From: Chryseobacterium gleum
Lineage (GTDB): Bacteria; Bacteroidota; Bacteroidia; Flavobacteriales_D; Sanyastnellaceae
Direction: 5' to 3'
Length of the DNA: 64,000 bases
Assembly (NCBI GenBank): GCA_945881835.1
Contig: CAMCVP010000004.1
Coordinates: forward strand, 1-64,000
Numbering within the stretch: position 1 is the stretch's first letter; each line of letters begins with the position of its first letter. The notes under the pieces are model-generated. The model searched no databases and had not been told where the DNA came from. It was given only the letters and a program-made list of their open reading frames with translations. The translations under genes were made by a program, and so were the position numbers. Below are positions 51,213 to 59,830 of this stretch, piece after piece.

Positions 51213-52466
51213 ATGGCTGAAATAGTTCGTATGCCCAAGTTGAGCGATACCATGACGGAAGGAACCGTTGCGGCATGGCACAAAAAAGTGGGAGATAAAG
51301 TTAAAAGTGGCGAGTTGTTGGCGGAGATTGAAACCGACAAGGCTACCATGGAGTTTGAATCTTATGTAGACGGAATTCTTCTGTACATAGGTGTAGAGAA
51401 AGGAAAGACCGTAGCTGTAGATGCATTGTTAGCGGTATTCGGAAAAGAAGGTGAAGATGTATCGGCTATCGTTGCTGCTGAAGGCGCAGCTCCTGCGGCG
51501 AAAGCAGAAGCTCCGGTTGTAGCTGCTCCGGCACCAAGCGCTCCAGTTATTGAAGCACCAAAACCATCGGCTCCTGTAGCAACTGCTCCTGTTTCAGCTC
51601 CTGCATCTGCACCGAAACCTGTAAACGACGGTCGCATGCGCGTAAGTCCATTGGCTAAGAAGTTAGCTGAAGATAAAGGCTTGCCACTTCAGTACATTCC
51701 AGGTTCAGGTGATGGAGGAAGAATTGTAAGAAGAGACATCGATGCTTTTATGGCTGGTGCTTCAATTCAATCTGCATCAGCAGTTGAATCATATACAGAG
51801 GAGAATGTTTCTCAAATGCGTAAGACCATCGCTCGTCGCTTGGCTGAAAGTAAATTCACAGCTCCGCATTTCTATTTAACGATGGAAATTGATATGGGTA
51901 GAGCAGTTGAAGCGCGTGCAGCAATGAACGCAGCAACTGGATCTAAAGTATCGTTCAATGATATGGTTATCAAAGCTACCTCATTGGCATTGAAACAACA
52001 TCCGAAAGTAAATTCATCTTGGAGAGGAGATACCATTCGCTACAATCATCACGTTCACATGGGCGTTGCAGTTGCAGTTGATGAAGGATTGTTGGTTCCT
52101 GTAGTAAGATTTTCAGATACCAAGACATTGGCTCAAATCAATCAAGAAGTAAAAGTATTCGTAGATAAAGCGAAGAACAAAAAACTTCAACCATCGGATT
52201 GGGAAGGAAACACTTTCACAATTTCGAATTTGGGTATGTTCGGAATTGAAGAATTCACAGCTATTGTGAATCCACCAGACGCATGTATTCTTGCGGTAGG
52301 TGCTATCCGTGAAGTTCCAGTTGTAAAGAACGGTGTGGTGGTACCAGGACACACGATGAAGCTTACCCTTAGCTGCGATCATCGTGTTGTTGATGGAGCT
52401 TCAGGATCTGCATTCCTTCAAACCTTAAAGGCGATGTTGGAAGAACCTGTATTGATGTTCATCTAA
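51213..52466 (+). CDS. pdhC: Dihydrolipoamide acetyltransferase (E2) of pyruvate dehydrogenase
   Basis: 417 residues: one lipoyl domain (VRMPKLSDTMTEGTVAAWHK, with lipoyl-Lys in EIETDKATMEFES), and an Ala/Pro-rich flexible linker at about 90-135. A peripheral subunit-binding domain follows (RMRVSPLAKKLAEDKGLPL). The catalytic core carries the active-site His-Asp motif in LSCDHRVVDGASGSAFL. It forms the core of the complex and transfers acetyl to CoA. Co-transcribed with pdhA and followed by a strong terminator. Confidence 0.96.
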   Translation: MAEIVRMPKLSDTMTEGTVAAWHKKVGDKVKSGELLAEIETDKATMEFESYVDGILLYIGVEKGKTVAVDALLAVFGKEGEDVSAIVAAEGAAPAAKAEAPVVAAPAPSAPVIEAPKPSAPVATAPVSAPASAPKPVNDGRMRVSPLAKKLAEDKGLPLQYIPGSGDGGRIVRRDIDAFMAGASIQSASAVESYTEENVSQMRKTIARRLAESKFTAPHFYLTMEIDMGRAVEARAAMNAATGSKVSFNDMVIKATSLALKQHPKVNSSWRGDTIRYNHHVHMGVAVAVDEGLLVPVVRFSDTKTLAQINQEVKVFVDKAKNKKLQPSDWEGNTFTISNLGMFGIEEFTAIVNPPDACILAVGAIREVPVVKNGVVVPGHTMKLTLSCDHRVVDGASGSAFLQTLKAMLEEPVLMFI

Positions 52467-52484
52467 ATAGATATTACAAAAATG

Positions 52485-52512
52485 AAAAAGAGCACCTCGG
52501 TGCTCTTTTTTT
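52485..52512 (+). terminator. Terminator after pdhC
   Basis: AAAAAGAGCAC pairs with GTGCTCTTTTT around CTCG, followed by a T run, 18 bases after the pdhC stop. Confidence 0.9.
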
Positions 52513-52529
52513 ATGAAGTATGATAGGGT

Positions 52530-53372
52530 TTATTTCTTTACAAATCTCTTCGAGATAACACTTCCATTGACGTTCACACTAATTAAATATGTTCCAGCGT
52601 GAAGGTGATTCACATCAAAGCTTTGCTGCTGCGCGCCTGGGAAACGGTTGGAAGTTTCCGTTTGAACTTGCTTTCCAGTTAAATCATAGATGGTATAAGT
52701 AACCTTTGCAGATTGCTCAAGTGAATAGTTAACTGTGATGTTTTCCGTTGCTGGATTTGGGTAGAAAGAAAATGTGAACGGAGTATTCACTTGCTCTTGA
52801 ACGTTTACACCAGCTGGGGTAACAACTTGAGAAGCATTGTAAATATAATCGCCAGTTTTCAAGCCGTTGTTGTTGGTTGCATTACCTGCGTAATAGATTG
52901 TAACGGGTCCAACATCTGTGGCAGGAGCTGTCCAAGTGAAGGTAAATGAATGCGCGTTCGCAGTAGCACCCGCATTCATATTATGCACGATGTTTTTTCT
53001 TGAATTACCTGCAATGGTTGCATTCTTCGTGGTAGTGCCAGTGCCGGGAACTAGATTTCCAGCATTTGCACCTGATGGAAGTAAGGCCTCAAGACCAATT
53101 CCAAATAAAGATCTTCCTTGTTGAGATACAGTAGCAGTAAGCGTGTAGGATTGTCCCGGAGTGTATTCCCAATTCACTAAGTCAGTTGAGGTTAACGTAA
53201 CCGAACCACCCATGGAATTGTCTGCACTTCCCGTGTGACAATTTGATTGACTGCAGGTTTGTTCTCCTGGAGAACCCGTAGCACCTGCTTTTCCATTGTC
53301 AGATTCAATTCCGGCAAAGAAGAGCATTCCAGCTGTTCCCAAAGCGAAAGTTAAATGGTAGAATTTTTTCAT
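52530..53372 (-). CDS. T9SS-secreted choice-of-anchor-V-type protein
   Basis: 280 residues from the ATG at 53372, which starts the signal peptide (MKKFYHLTFALGTAGMLFF). Residues 32-50 (TGSPGEQTCSQSNCHTGSA) hold a Cys-x4-Cys-His motif, in a position where related Reeler-like/anchor-V proteins have Cys pairs. A beta-sandwich follows (TPGQSYTLTATVSQQGRSLFG, GNSRKNIVHNMNAGATAN). The end is a type A T9SS sorting domain (FSFYPNPATENITVN, IYDLTGKQVQ, LHAGTYLISV). Surface or secreted. A haem function is possible but unproven. Confidence 0.8.
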   Translation of the reverse strand: MKKFYHLTFALGTAGMLFFAGIESDNGKAGATGSPGEQTCSQSNCHTGSADNSMGGSVTLTSTDLVNWEYTPGQSYTLTATVSQQGRSLFGIGLEALLPSGANAGNLVPGTGTTTKNATIAGNSRKNIVHNMNAGATANAHSFTFTWTAPATDVGPVTIYYAGNATNNNGLKTGDYIYNASQVVTPAGVNVQEQVNTPFTFSFYPNPATENITVNYSLEQSAKVTYTIYDLTGKQVQTETSNRFPGAQQQSFDVNHLHAGTYLISVNVNGSVISKRFVKK

Positions 53373-53451
53373 GCTATAAATATAATTAGAGTTATTCAAA
53401 ACAAATTGGCTTCCGAAGAAGCCAATTTTATAAAAGTATTTTATCTTATTA

Positions 53452-54696
53452 TTAACCCCAAGAAGCAATCTTCTCGGCTCTGTATTCTCCAGCTTCTAAT
53501 TTCTCACGAACTTTCGAGAAGCATTCGATGGTATACCGAACGTCTTCTAACGTGTGAACCGTTGTAGGGATAAGGCGCAACATAATAACATCCTTAGGCA
53601 CTACAGGATATACAACGATAGAACAGAAGATTCCATAAGTTTCACGAAGCTCAACAGTTACATTGGTAGCCTCACCCAATGATCCTTTCAAAAATACAGG
53701 AGTAACAACACTGTTGGTATGTCCAATATCGAATCCAGCGTCTTTTAAACCATTTTGCAATGAACGAGCAATGTTCCACAAGTTGTCTTGTAGTTCAGGC
53801 ATGGTGCGTATCATATCTAAACGCTTCAATGCACCAATAACGATTGGCATTGGAAGTGCTTTTGCGAATGTTTGTGAACGCATGTTGTAACGCAAGAATT
53901 CGATCACATGTTCTTCAGATGCTACAAATGCTCCAACAGTAGCCATTGCTTTTGCGAATGTTCCGAAGTAAACATCGATTTGGTCTTGTACACCTTGGAA
54001 ATCACCAGCACCACGGCCATCCTTTCCGATAGAACCGAATCCATGTGCATCATCTACGAACAAACGGAAAGGAATTACTTTTTTGAATTCAGCTATTTCT
54101 TTCAATTTACCTTGGTCACCGGCCATTCCGAAAACACCTTCAGTCATAACCAAGATGCCACCGCCTGTTTGGTCAGTTACACGTTTCGCTTGATTAAGCA
54201 TTTTTTCAAAACTAACCATGTCGTTGTGTTGGAAAACGAAACGCTTTCCTTGGTGCAAACGAACACCGTCAACCATACACGCGTGGCTTTCACTATCGTA
54301 TACAATTACATCGTGTCTTCCTACAAGGGCCTCAATAGCCGACATACATCCTTGGTAACCGAAGTTCAACAAGAAGGCGTCTTCTTTGTGCATGAATTCA
54401 GCAAGCTCTTGCTCTAATTGCTCGTGATATTTGGTCTGTCCAGACATCATTCGAGCTCCCATTGGATAAGCCATTCCCCATTGTTCGGCTGCTTCTGCAT
54501 CTGTCTTACGAACATCTGGATGATTCGCTAAACCAAGGTAGTTGTTCAAACTCCATGTCAATACCGGTTTATCACGAAACGTCATGTGAGCGCCGATTTC
54601 TCCTTCTAACTTAGGGAAGGTAAAGTAGCCATGAGATTCTTTCGAGTGTTGACCAAGGGGTCCTCTGTTGTTCTTGATTTTTTCAAATATATCCAC
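53452..54696 (-). CDS. PLP-dependent alpha-oxoamine synthase family enzyme
   Basis: 414 residues. The fold-type I aminotransferase/acyltransferase core has NNYLGLANHPDV, GARMMSGQTKYHEQLE, and FVDDAHGFGSIGKDGRG (Asp and His that contact PLP). GTFAKAMATVGAF contains the Schiff-base Lys. Members include serine palmitoyltransferase, 2-amino-3-ketobutyrate CoA ligase and the cysteate acyltransferase of sulfonolipid synthesis. In Flavobacteriales such a gene often makes sphingoid or sulfonolipid bases. The exact amino acid and acyl-CoA cannot be told from sequence. A divergent bamD lies upstream. Confidence 0.8.
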   Translation of the reverse strand: MDIFEKIKNNRGPLGQHSKESHGYFTFPKLEGEIGAHMTFRDKPVLTWSLNNYLGLANHPDVRKTDAEAAEQWGMAYPMGARMMSGQTKYHEQLEQELAEFMHKEDAFLLNFGYQGCMSAIEALVGRHDVIVYDSESHACMVDGVRLHQGKRFVFQHNDMVSFEKMLNQAKRVTDQTGGGILVMTEGVFGMAGDQGKLKEIAEFKKVIPFRLFVDDAHGFGSIGKDGRGAGDFQGVQDQIDVYFGTFAKAMATVGAFVASEEHVIEFLRYNMRSQTFAKALPMPIVIGALKRLDMIRTMPELQDNLWNIARSLQNGLKDAGFDIGHTNSVVTPVFLKGSLGEATNVTVELRETYGIFCSIVVYPVVPKDVIMLRLIPTTVHTLEDVRYTIECFSKVREKLEAGEYRAEKIASWG

Positions 54697-54812
54697 TGTC
54701 GTAAAAATTTAGAACTACAAAAATAATGAGGAATTCTCTTATGTGAGCTGTGAATTATCATCTTGTGAACACATGATTGTGATTCTTTTGCCGTTACTTA
54801 ACCGCAAAACCC

Positions 54813-54820
54813 TATTTTTG
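54813..54820 (+). promoter_or_regulatory. -7 box of bamD
   Basis: TATTTTTG is an exact TAnnTTTG box 8 bases before the bamD ATG at 54829, with TTTTG at 54786-54790 about 22 bases upstream. Confidence 0.55.
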
Positions 54821-54828
54821 CAACGGAA

Positions 54829-55626
54829 ATGAAAAGATTTATAGTTGTCTTATTCGCATTAGCAGCACTTTCAGGTTGTACTGAATACAGCAAGGCCTTG
54901 AAGGAAACAGACCCTTTGAAGAAAATGGCAAACGCCAAGAAGTACTACGAAGAAGGTGAGTGTTATAAAGCTTTGCCCATGCTTGAGGAACTTATTGGCC
55001 TCACTCGCGGGACCCAACAATCCGAAGAAGTCTATTATTATTTTGCGAAAACTCATTATTGTTTGAAGGACTATTACATGGGTAATTACTACTTCAAGTC
55101 TTACGCTAAATCTTTTTCTTCAAGCCCGAAGGCTGAGGAGTGTTTGTTTATGGCAGCATTGTGCAGTTACAACCTTTCTCCGTCTTACACCCTGGACCAA
55201 ACCGACTCGAAAACAGCAGTGGATGAACTTCAATATTTTCTAGATCAGTATCCCAATAGCGCCTTGCGCGATTCGGCGAATCACATGATCGGTGATTTGA
55301 ATTTCAAAATAGAAAAGAAAGATTTTGAAATAGCTGAGTTGTATGTTCAAACCATGAAGTACAAAGCTGCAGTAAGCGGACTTCAAGAATTCATTAAGAA
55401 ATATCCACAGTCAAAGTTTCGCGAACAAGCGATGTCACTTATCGTGGAGAGTAAGTTTTTATTGGCTGAAGGGAGCATAGACTCAAAGAAATTGGAGCGA
55501 TATAGAGAAACAATGGAATCTTACATTACATTTGTATCCGCTTTTCCAAAAAGTACTCTTCTAGATAGTGCCGAAGACTATTACTTGAGGAGTGAAAAAA
55601 TGGTGGTGAAACTAACTACAAAATAG
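54829..55626 (+). CDS. bamD: Outer-membrane assembly lipoprotein BamD
   Basis: 265 residues with lipobox (LAALSGC, Cys16). The TPR-like repeats are typical of BamD: MANAKKYYEEGECYKALPML, YFAKTHYCLKDYYMGNYYF, AVDELQYFLDQYPNS and AAVSGLQEFIKKYPQSKF. It anchors to the outer membrane and helps BamA fold beta-barrels. First gene of a co-directional row with rpoZ; 7 bases separate them. Confidence 0.92.
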   Translation: MKRFIVVLFALAALSGCTEYSKALKETDPLKKMANAKKYYEEGECYKALPMLEELIGLTRGTQQSEEVYYYFAKTHYCLKDYYMGNYYFKSYAKSFSSSPKAEECLFMAALCSYNLSPSYTLDQTDSKTAVDELQYFLDQYPNSALRDSANHMIGDLNFKIEKKDFEIAELYVQTMKYKAAVSGLQEFIKKYPQSKFREQAMSLIVESKFLLAEGSIDSKKLERYRETMESYITFVSAFPKSTLLDSAEDYYLRSEKMVVKLTTK

Positions 55627-55633
55627 AATTATT

Positions 55634-55966
55634 ATGAGCAATTATAAAAACTCAACTGCTGCTAAAACTACGATTACTCGTGACACGAATGAGTTGTACG
55701 ACAAAGTTGATGGCAATTTATTTGAAACAATAGTTCTTTTGAACAAGCGTACTTTTCAAATTGCTCGTGAGATGAAAGAGGAGTTGAGTCAAAAGTTAGA
55801 AGAGTTCGGAAGCAACCAAGACAACTTGGAAGAGGTTTTCGAAAACCGTGAGCAAATTGAAATCTCTCGTCACTACGAGAGATTGCCAAAGGCGCACAGC
55901 ATAGCGATTCACGAATTGGAAGAAGGAAAAGTATTTTTCCGTTACCCTGAAGAGGAAGAAAAATAA
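55634..55966 (+). CDS. rpoZ: RNA polymerase omega subunit (Bacteroidota type)
   Basis: 110 residues. The conserved block ELYDKVDGNLFETIVLLNKRTFQIA is the Bacteroidota form of omega (RpoZ), which stabilises the beta-prime subunit. A charged coiled coil and SRHYERLPKAHSIAIHELEE follow. It is often annotated as a DUF protein. Close spacing after bamD and a strong terminator behind it delimit the pair. Confidence 0.9.
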   Translation: MSNYKNSTAAKTTITRDTNELYDKVDGNLFETIVLLNKRTFQIAREMKEELSQKLEEFGSNQDNLEEVFENREQIEISRHYERLPKAHSIAIHELEEGKVFFRYPEEEEK

Positions 55967-55983
55967 GATTGAATTGAATTCAT

Positions 55984-56010
55984 AAAAACCCCGAATTTCG
56001 GGGTTTTTTT
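55984..56010 (+). terminator. Terminator after rpoZ
   Basis: AACCCCGAA pairs with TTCGGGGTT, followed by T5, 21 bases after the rpoZ stop. Confidence 0.92.
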
Positions 56011-56024
56011 ATTAGGTTTACTTC

Positions 56025-57224
56025 GTGTTGAAAGGAAAAAAAATAGTACTCGCCGTTACCGGATCTATAAGCGCTTACAAGTCGCTTTTCTTGCTGCGCT
56101 TGCTTGTGAAGGAAGGTGCCGAGGTAAAGGTAATCATGAGTAAGTCGGCACATGAATTTATTCAGCCGCTTTCATTCAGCACCCTATCGAAGCACCCTGT
56201 TAGTTCCGACTTTACAGAGAGTAAGACCGAAGGTGTTTGGAACAATCATGTTGAAATGGCGATTTGGGCCGATCTGATTTTGGTGGCTCCTTGCACCGCA
56301 AACACTTTGGCGAAATACGCTGTCGGAATGTGTGATTCATATTTGCTCGCTGTTCTGATGAGTGCTCAGTGTCCCTTATTCTTCGCGCCAGCCATGGATC
56401 ACGACATGATGGAACATGCTGGCACGCAAGAGAATTTGAAACGGATTGAAGCCATGGGCTGCACAGTGCTTGCGCCTGGATATGGTGAGTTAGCGAGTGG
56501 ATTAATTGGAAAGGGTAGACTTTCAGAACCAGATGAAATTCTTGCAGAGGTTATTTCTCATTTCAATCCGAATCAACTATTGAAAGGAAGGAAAGCCCTT
56601 GTAAATGCGGGTCCGACCTACGAAGCAATAGACCCTGTTCGTTTTATTGGTAATCGTTCCAGCGGAAAAATGGGCATTGCCATTGCCCAAGCACTTCGAA
56701 CGTTGGGAGCAGAAGTGACTTTGGTATTGGGACCCGTTCACGAAAGTATTCCAGATGGAATAAAAATTATTCGGGTGGAAAGTGCTCGTGACATGTTTGA
56801 GGTTTGCTCGCAAGAGTTTGTAAACGCTGATATTACTGTTTTGGCGGCTGCTGTTGCAGACTACCGTCCGTTAAATGTGAGCAGCGAGAAAATAAAAAAG
56901 AAAGACTCTCCGTTAGAGCTGCGCTTGGAAGAAACCGAAGACATAGCCGCTGCATTAGGCAGTTCGAAAAAAGCGAATCAGAAATTGGTTTGTTTTGCTT
57001 TAGAAACGGAAAACGAAGAAGCTCACGCATTGGCAAAAATGAATCGTAAAAACGCAGATCTTTTGGTTTTGAATTCACTTCGAACAGACGGTGTGTATTT
57101 TGGTTCAGATAACAACGCCATTACCTTGTTCAATTCCAACGGAACAAAAAAAGAAATATCTTTAAAATCGAAATCGGAAATAGCTGAAATTATTTCCTAT
57201 GAAATAGCCGACCTCTTTCAATGA
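56025..57224 (+). CDS. coaBC: Bifunctional phosphopantothenoylcysteine decarboxylase / phosphopantothenate-cysteine ligase
   Basis: 399 residues from a GTG at 56025 (MLKGKKIVLAVTGSISAYK). The CoaC half has LVAPCTANTLAKYAVGM and ACXMDHDMM-like FFAPAMDHDMMEH. The CoaB half shows ALVNAGPTYEAIDPVRFIGN, SSGKMGIAIAQAL, TVLAAAVADYRP and VCFALETENE. It turns 4'-phosphopantothenate into 4'-phosphopantetheine for CoA. It starts 14 bases after the rpoZ terminator and overlaps porD by 4 bases. Confidence 0.96.
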   Translation: MLKGKKIVLAVTGSISAYKSLFLLRLLVKEGAEVKVIMSKSAHEFIQPLSFSTLSKHPVSSDFTESKTEGVWNNHVEMAIWADLILVAPCTANTLAKYAVGMCDSYLLAVLMSAQCPLFFAPAMDHDMMEHAGTQENLKRIEAMGCTVLAPGYGELASGLIGKGRLSEPDEILAEVISHFNPNQLLKGRKALVNAGPTYEAIDPVRFIGNRSSGKMGIAIAQALRTLGAEVTLVLGPVHESIPDGIKIIRVESARDMFEVCSQEFVNADITVLAAAVADYRPLNVSSEKIKKKDSPLELRLEETEDIAAALGSSKKANQKLVCFALETENEEAHALAKMNRKNADLLVLNSLRTDGVYFGSDNNAITLFNSNGTKKEISLKSKSEIAEIISYEIADLFQ

Positions 57225-58123
57225 AAAAAAGTATAATATATCTTGTTTTGTTTTTCATTTCATTTCATGCGAAATCGCAAGAGTTGAATTGTGATGTGAA
57301 AATCATTCCTCCTCGAATTATGATTTCTGGCCCCGAGGTTTTTCAAACGATGGAAAGAGCCATGGAAGAATTTCTGAATGGAAGGAAATGGTCTAAAGAC
57401 CAATGGCAGCAGGAAGAACGCATTCCTTGTACCATTCAAATTACCATTGAAAAACAAAACAGTCAACGCGATTTCGAAGGGACCATTCAAGTGGGATCGA
57501 GCAGACCGGTTTACAATTCAGATTACAAGACCCCTTTGGTTTCGATTAACGACAGAAACTTGAGTTTTCAATTTCAAGAAAACACACAATTGCAATGGTC
57601 TCCCGATCAGCACCGCGATAACCTGAGCAGTGTGCTTGCATTTTATGCCCTTTATGTCATTGGAAGTGATTACGATTCGTTCGCGTTGGAAGGCGGAACA
57701 GATTATTTCTTGATTTGTCAAACGATTGTAACGAATGCACAAAACGCTCCAGAGCCCGGATGGCGAGCTAGTGGAGAAAAGGGACAGCAAAACAGATATT
57801 GGCTTATTGAAAACATTTTAACAGAGACATTCAGTCCACTTCGCGAAGCGAACTACAAGTATCACCGACAAGGATTGGATAAAATGTATACTGAACGCGC
57901 AACTGCCACACAGAATATTGAAGACGCGTTAAATGGCTTGAATGACATTCATAAAATCAAACCTTCATCCTACAATATGCAGGTTTTTTATTACGCAAAA
58001 TCCGATGAAATCGTGAATATATTCAAACCTTTGCCCGAGGAAAGAAAAACGCCAATTGCTGAATTATGTAAGCGTTTAGATCCAGGTAACATTGCGAAAT
58101 ACGATCGTATTTTACAGAAATAG
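57221..58123 (+). CDS. porD: DUF4835 protein, PorD-like type IX secretion component
   Basis: 300 residues with signal peptide (MKKSIIYLVLFFISFHA). ELNCDVKIIPPRIMISGPEV, then FQTMERAMEEFLNGRKWSKD and QWSPDQHRDNLSSVLAFYAL with YKYHRQGLDKMY are the conserved blocks of DUF4835, the family containing PorD. PorD is needed for the type IX system that exports proteins with C-terminal sorting domains like those at 8100 and 52530; its molecular role is unclear. Periplasmic. Translationally coupled to coaBC and followed by recN. Confidence 0.82.
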   Translation: MKKSIIYLVLFFISFHAKSQELNCDVKIIPPRIMISGPEVFQTMERAMEEFLNGRKWSKDQWQQEERIPCTIQITIEKQNSQRDFEGTIQVGSSRPVYNSDYKTPLVSINDRNLSFQFQENTQLQWSPDQHRDNLSSVLAFYALYVIGSDYDSFALEGGTDYFLICQTIVTNAQNAPEPGWRASGEKGQQNRYWLIENILTETFSPLREANYKYHRQGLDKMYTERATATQNIEDALNGLNDIHKIKPSSYNMQVFYYAKSDEIVNIFKPLPEERKTPIAELCKRLDPGNIAKYDRILQK

Positions 58124-58159
58124 GCATAACTTTTTTCTTCAAAAATTGGGGTGTAGCAT

Positions 58160-58167
58160 TAAATTCG
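58160..58167 (+). promoter_or_regulatory. -7 box 4 bases before recN
   Basis: TAAATTCG (TAnnTTCG type) ends 4 bases before the recN ATG at 58172, suggesting a leaderless mRNA. Confidence 0.45.
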
Positions 58168-58171
58168 CTTC

Positions 58172-59830
58172 ATGCTAAAATCGCTTCTCATACGGAATTA
58201 TGTTCTCATCGACTCGCTGCACGTGAGTTTCGATAAGGGCTTCGTGGCAATTACTGGTGAAACGGGGAGTGGAAAGTCTATTTTGTTGGATGCTTTTTCG
58301 CTGCTTTTGGGTGACCGTTCCGATGTGAAAAGTATTCGTCAAGGACAAGACAAGTGCATGGTGGAGGCCGTTTTTGCGTTAGCGAAGAATAGGTTTGATT
58401 CTTTTTTTATTGAAAACGATTTAGATTTTTCAGATGAAACAGTTGTTCGTCGCGAGGTGAACAAGCAAGGAAAGAGTAGAGCGTTTATTAACGATACTCC
58501 CGTGACTCTGGCGGTCTTAAAAATGTTCACGGAGCAGCTAGTGGATTTGCATTCGCAGCATGAAAATGCATTGTTGTTCCGAAAGGCATTTCGATACGAA
58601 ATGGTTGATGCTTTTTCTAAGTCGAAGGAAGTAGCACAGACCTATAAGAATTCATTTTTATTGTGGAAGCAAACCGATCTCCAACTTCAGGGTCTTCGTC
58701 AGCAATTGAACAGTGAGAAGGCGAATGAAGATTACCGATTGTTTCAATTGAATGAATTGGAGCAAGAAGATTTCTCTTTATTTGATATGGCTGAAATGGA
58801 AGGTGAGTTGAACCTACAACAAAACTCGGGTGAATTGCTTGAGTCACTTCATTCCATTTCAAGTTTGTTGAGTGAAGGAGAAAGCAATGCCATTCAACAA
58901 TTAAAAATAGCGAAGCAGCAACTGATGAAGTGGGAAAGTGGTCATCCGAAGTTGCAACAGTTCTCTTCTCAAATGGAATCGGCTATTGCAGAGTTGCGCG
59001 AAGTGGATATTGACTTGCAGCGATTTGCGGAATCGATTTCAACCGATCCGGCCAGAGCTTCTTGGGTAGAAGAAAAATTGAGTTTCATTTATAAAATGTT
59101 TCGTAAGCACAATGTCAATAGCATTGAAGATTTGTCTGCGTTGAAGATGAAATTAGATCAAGACGCTCAGCTAACGGCATCATTGGAATCTTCCATTCAA
59201 CATAAAGAACAGGAAGTTTTGCAGCTGGAAGCGAACTGCCGAGAGCTCGCAACGAAATTATCTCACTTGCGCATGAAAGGAGTGAAAGAAGCCGAAAAAG
59301 CTATTTCATCTTCCTTAGGCAAATTGAATTTAACACATGCACAGTTTCAGATTGAAGTAACGGGTACTGCAGAGTTGCATGTTCACGGTGCAGAGAATTT
59401 ACGATTTGCATTTTCGGCCAATAAAGGTCAGCCATTTGAAGACATTAAGTCTGTTGCTTCAGGTGGAGAGATATCACGCGTGATGCTTGCCATTAAGGCT
59501 GCAACAGCTCATTTGAATGAAATGCCCGTTTTGATATTGGACGAAATTGATCAGGGAGTGGGCGGAGAAACAGGTAATCGTATTGCTAGCTTGCTTCGTG
59601 AAATGTCTGCATCTGCGCAACTTATAGTGATTACACATTTGCCGCAAATTGCATCAAAGGCGCATCAGCATTTTCGAGTTGCCAAACGTGTGGAAGGCGA
59701 CAGTACCATTAGTGATTTGGAAGAGTTGAATCTTGCTGCCCGTGAAAAGGAATTGGCGCATATGCTTGGCGGAGATCAGGCAGGAGCGGCAGCGCTTCAA
59801 ACCGCAAAAGAATTAATGCAGCAAGATTGA
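58172..59830 (+). CDS. recN: DNA repair ATPase RecN
   Basis: 552 residues. SMC-like architecture: Walker A in GETGSGKSILLDAFSLLLGD, a coiled-coil middle (DLHSQHENALLF at its start), and the C-terminal ABC signature SVASGGEISRVMLAIK. Walker B is LILDEIDQGVGGETG, and IVITHLPQIASKAHQHF holds the conserved His. It tethers DNA ends in double-strand-break repair. Its stop overlaps the truB start by one base. Confidence 0.96.
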   Translation: MLKSLLIRNYVLIDSLHVSFDKGFVAITGETGSGKSILLDAFSLLLGDRSDVKSIRQGQDKCMVEAVFALAKNRFDSFFIENDLDFSDETVVRREVNKQGKSRAFINDTPVTLAVLKMFTEQLVDLHSQHENALLFRKAFRYEMVDAFSKSKEVAQTYKNSFLLWKQTDLQLQGLRQQLNSEKANEDYRLFQLNELEQEDFSLFDMAEMEGELNLQQNSGELLESLHSISSLLSEGESNAIQQLKIAKQQLMKWESGHPKLQQFSSQMESAIAELREVDIDLQRFAESISTDPARASWVEEKLSFIYKMFRKHNVNSIEDLSALKMKLDQDAQLTASLESSIQHKEQEVLQLEANCRELATKLSHLRMKGVKEAEKAISSSLGKLNLTHAQFQIEVTGTAELHVHGAENLRFAFSANKGQPFEDIKSVASGGEISRVMLAIKAATAHLNEMPVLILDEIDQGVGGETGNRIASLLREMSASAQLIVITHLPQIASKAHQHFRVAKRVEGDSTISDLEELNLAAREKELAHMLGGDQAGAAALQTAKELMQQD

